Origin: Rhodospirillales bacterium
GTDB taxonomy: Bacteria > Pseudomonadota > Alphaproteobacteria > Rhodospirillales > JANQFP01
Direction of reading: 5' to 3'
DNA length: 53,514 bases
Assembly: GCA_028277795.1 (NCBI GenBank)
Contig: JANQFP010000055.1
Location: forward strand, 1-53,514
Below the pieces are notes generated by a model. The model was not told the origin of the DNA. It did not search any database and saw only the letters and a list, made by a program, of their open reading frames with translations. Position numbers and translations under genes: made by a program. This document shows positions 51,465-53,514 of the stretch, in pieces. The first letter of the stretch is position 1; every line of letters begins with the position of its first letter.

Positions 51465-53423
51465 ATGAGCGATCCCAAGACGCACCACGACGATGATTGG
51501 GATGTCGACGACGACGACATTCCGTCGAATTTATCTACCGTCGAATCCATCGGCGACATCATGGAGCAGCGGTACAGCCGCCGCGACATGCTGCGCGGCG
51601 TGACGGCCGTCGCCGCCGTGACCGCGGTCACCGGCCCCGGCGTGGGCATCATGGCCGGCGAGGCGCAGGCCGCGACGTCGAGCCTGACGTTCTCGGAGCT
51701 GTCCCACGGCAACGACGAGACCCACCACGTGGCCGACGGCTACGAGGTGCAGACCCTGATCCGTTGGGGTGATCCGGTGGAGCCCGGCGCGCCCGCCTTC
51801 GATCCCATGAACCAGAGCGCCGAGGCGCAGGCCATGCAGTGGGGCTACAACAACGACTACGTCGGCTACCTGCCGTTGCCGGCCGGCTCGGACACGCCCG
51901 ACCACGGCCTGCTGTGCGTCAACTTCGAGTACACCAACCATCAGCTCATGTTCCCCGGCCTCCAGAAGGGCGAGCTGGACAAGCAGACCGAGGCGCAGGT
52001 GGACGTGGAGATGGCCGCCCACGGCCACGGCGTCATCGAGATCCGGCGTGACGGCAACACTTGGTCGGTGGTTGCCGAAAGCCCCTACGCCCGCCGCATC
52101 ACGGCGCTGACCACGGAGTGTCGCGTGTCCGGCCCCGCCGCCGGCCACGATCGGCTGAAGACCAACAGCGATCCCACCGGGACCCGCGTGGTCGGCACCA
52201 TCAACAACTGCGCCGGCGGCAGGACGCCCTGGGGCACGGTGCTGTTCGCCGAGGAGAACTTCCACGGCTACTTCGGCGGCGATCCGTCCAAGACGGCCGA
52301 GGCGCGCAATTACAAGCGCTACGGCCTCAAGGCCAAGTCGCGATACGCCTGGTTCCGCTACCACGACCGCTTCAACGTGGAGAAGGACCCCAACGAGCCC
52401 AACAAGTTCGGCTGGATGGTGGAGTTCGACCCCTACGATCCCAATTCCGTGCCGGTGAAGCGGACCGCGCTCGGCCGTTTCAAGCACGAGGGCGCAACCG
52501 TGGTCGTCAACAAGGACGGCCGCGCGGTGGCGTACACCGGCGACGACCAGCGATTCGACTATGTCTACAAGTTCGTCTCCAACGGCCGCTACGACCCCAA
52601 CAACCGGTCCAACAACACGGACATCCTGGACGACGGCACCCTCTACGTCGGCAAGTTCCACTCTGACGGCCGGTTGCAGTGGCTGCCGCTGGTTTGGGGC
52701 ACCGGGCCGCTGACCCCGGCCAACGACTTCCACAGCCAGGCCGACGTCCTCATCGAGACCCGGCGCGCCGCCGACCTGCTGGGCGCCACGCCCATGGACC
52801 GGCCCGAGGATGTGGAGCCCAACCCGGTCACCGGCGTCGTCTACATGGCGTTGACCAACAACTCCAAGCGCAAGGCCGACAAGGTGGACGCCGCCAATCC
52901 GCGCGGCCCCAACAAGACCGGTCACGTCATGGAGATGATCCCACCCGGCACCATGGGCGCCGACCGCGACCACGCGGCCCTGGAGTTCAAGTGGGAGATC
53001 TTCCTGATGGCCGGCAACCCGGCCAAGGACGGCTCGGCCCGGTACAACGCCGGGATCTCCAGCAATGGCTGGCTGGCGTCTCCGGACAATGTCGCCTTCG
53101 ACAACGAAGGCCGCATCTGGATCGCCACCGACGGTGCGCCCAAGGAGGGCATTGCGGACGGCGTCTGGGGTGCCGATGTGGACGGACCAGGCCGGGCGCT
53201 GACCCGCCACTTCTTCCGCACCCCCATGGGGGCCGAGCTGTGCGGGCCGGAGTTCAACACCGACTGCACCGCCTACTTCGCCGCCATCCAGCATCCGGCG
53301 GACAACAAGGGGTCGACGTTCGACAACCCGTCCACCCGTTGGCCCGACTTCACCGACGGCATGCCGCCGCGGCCGTCGTTGCAGGTCGTGGTCAAGAAGG
53401 GCGGCGGCACCATCGGCACCTGA
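51465..53423 (+). CDS. phoX: PhoX-family alkaline phosphatase, Tat-exported
   Basis: 652 aa from the ATG at 51465; an ATG nine bases earlier and another at 51387 are in frame but only add a few residues. The twin-arginine motif YSRRDML (R39-R40) and the hydrophobic stretch GVTAVAAVTAVTGPGVGIM form a Tat signal, so the protein folds in the cytoplasm and is exported. PhoX features are FAEENFHGYFGG, RFKHEGATVV, GDDQRFDYVYKFVS, DRPEDVEPNP and DNVAFDNEGRIWIATDGAP. These enzymes use Ca and Fe to release phosphate from organic phosphates in the periplasm. A strong stem-loop follows the stop. Confidence 0.9.
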   Translation: MSDPKTHHDDDWDVDDDDIPSNLSTVESIGDIMEQRYSRRDMLRGVTAVAAVTAVTGPGVGIMAGEAQAATSSLTFSELSHGNDETHHVADGYEVQTLIRWGDPVEPGAPAFDPMNQSAEAQAMQWGYNNDYVGYLPLPAGSDTPDHGLLCVNFEYTNHQLMFPGLQKGELDKQTEAQVDVEMAAHGHGVIEIRRDGNTWSVVAESPYARRITALTTECRVSGPAAGHDRLKTNSDPTGTRVVGTINNCAGGRTPWGTVLFAEENFHGYFGGDPSKTAEARNYKRYGLKAKSRYAWFRYHDRFNVEKDPNEPNKFGWMVEFDPYDPNSVPVKRTALGRFKHEGATVVVNKDGRAVAYTGDDQRFDYVYKFVSNGRYDPNNRSNNTDILDDGTLYVGKFHSDGRLQWLPLVWGTGPLTPANDFHSQADVLIETRRAADLLGATPMDRPEDVEPNPVTGVVYMALTNNSKRKADKVDAANPRGPNKTGHVMEMIPPGTMGADRDHAALEFKWEIFLMAGNPAKDGSARYNAGISSNGWLASPDNVAFDNEGRIWIATDGAPKEGIADGVWGADVDGPGRALTRHFFRTPMGAELCGPEFNTDCTAYFAAIQHPADNKGSTFDNPSTRWPDFTDGMPPRPSLQVVVKKGGGTIGT

Positions 53424-53453
53424 CCCGGGCGTCGAATAACGCCGACAGCGATC

Positions 53454-53475
53454 GAGGGCGGCGCAAGCCGCCCTC
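53454..53475 (+). terminator. Stem-loop terminator after phoX
   Basis: A perfect 9-bp stem, gagggcggc against gccgccctc, closed by a GCAA tetraloop, 30 bases after the phoX stop. The following bases (actcgttgcc) are not a clean T-run, so it may act with Rho or as an mRNA stabiliser. Confidence 0.6.
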
Positions 53476-53514
53476 ACTCGTTGCCGATGACGGCTATCCC
53501 CAAGGGTCGTAGTA

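Noticed and set aside
1..53514. CRISPR array, toxin-antitoxin, prophage or restriction system
   Set aside because: No spaced direct repeats, Cas, integrase, phage structural, restriction or paired toxin genes were recognised. The zeta-toxin-like C-terminus at 39211-40746 is part of an APH fusion and has no antitoxin neighbour.

Overview
The window is GC-rich DNA with tightly packed genes, alphaproteobacterial in character and probably from a Rhodospirillales-like organism. That placement is an inference from the gene set (EttA, MoaB, a PA0069-type radical SAM protein, a CrbS-like symporter-kinase, the MutL/E/S glutamate mutase) and from base composition; no rRNA or other marker is present to fix it.

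Layout. 1-245: no gene, only inverted repeats at the window edge. 246-3805 (minus): polysaccharide deacetylase, sulfotransferase and ATP-grasp ligase, which look like the flank of an extracellular-glycan locus. 4026-12344: housekeeping genes (lytic transglycosylase, MoaB, DUF302, MFS transporter, a carboxymuconolactone decarboxylase/Rieske fusion, an arsenosugar-type glycosyltransferase pair, DUF2062, radical SAM). 12350-31257: a large accessory locus of the exosortase-A (XrtA) type. It has a second deacetylase, the two XrtA-associated alpha/beta hydrolases, two acyl carrier proteins, two AMP-forming acyl ligases, two PLP-dependent decarboxylases, an asparagine-synthase-type amidotransferase and a FemAB/GNAT protein. 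In the middle is a complete coenzyme-B12 glutamate mutase (S, E and MutL). No exosortase or PEP-CTERM substrate is visible. 31501-37090: a two-component group (SLC5-type sensor kinase with a small membrane partner, a sensor/DnaQ-exonuclease fusion, a CheY-like regulator). 37154-37316: a MITE-like element. 37496-53423: EttA, an APH/AAA kinase fusion, stress protein, SDR, bacteriohemerythrin, several small proteins, histone-deacetylase-like protein, methyltransferase, tRNA-Val, CoA-transferase, HtrA-like protease, zinc ribbon and a Tat-exported PhoX, plus decayed gene remnants.

How the central locus may work (inference). Glutamate mutase would convert L-glutamate to 3-methylaspartate. The ligase at 21300-22868 would adenylate an amino acid and load it onto the ACP at 23706-23945. 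The decarboxylase at 16842-18098 would then remove the alpha-carboxylate, giving a 3-aminoisobutyryl-ACP. This matches the logic of the vicenistatin starter-unit pathway (VinH/VinI mutase, VinN ligase, VinL ACP, VinO decarboxylase), but here it lies among exopolysaccharide-type genes and no polyketide synthase is in sight. A second ligase-decarboxylase pair (25350-28180) and a second ACP (16315-16566) would form a parallel route lacking a mutase. Two acyltransferase-like proteins (24011-24781 and 30160-31257) could pass the beta-amino acyl groups to a glycan or lipid. This is the strongest candidate in the window for an undescribed system.
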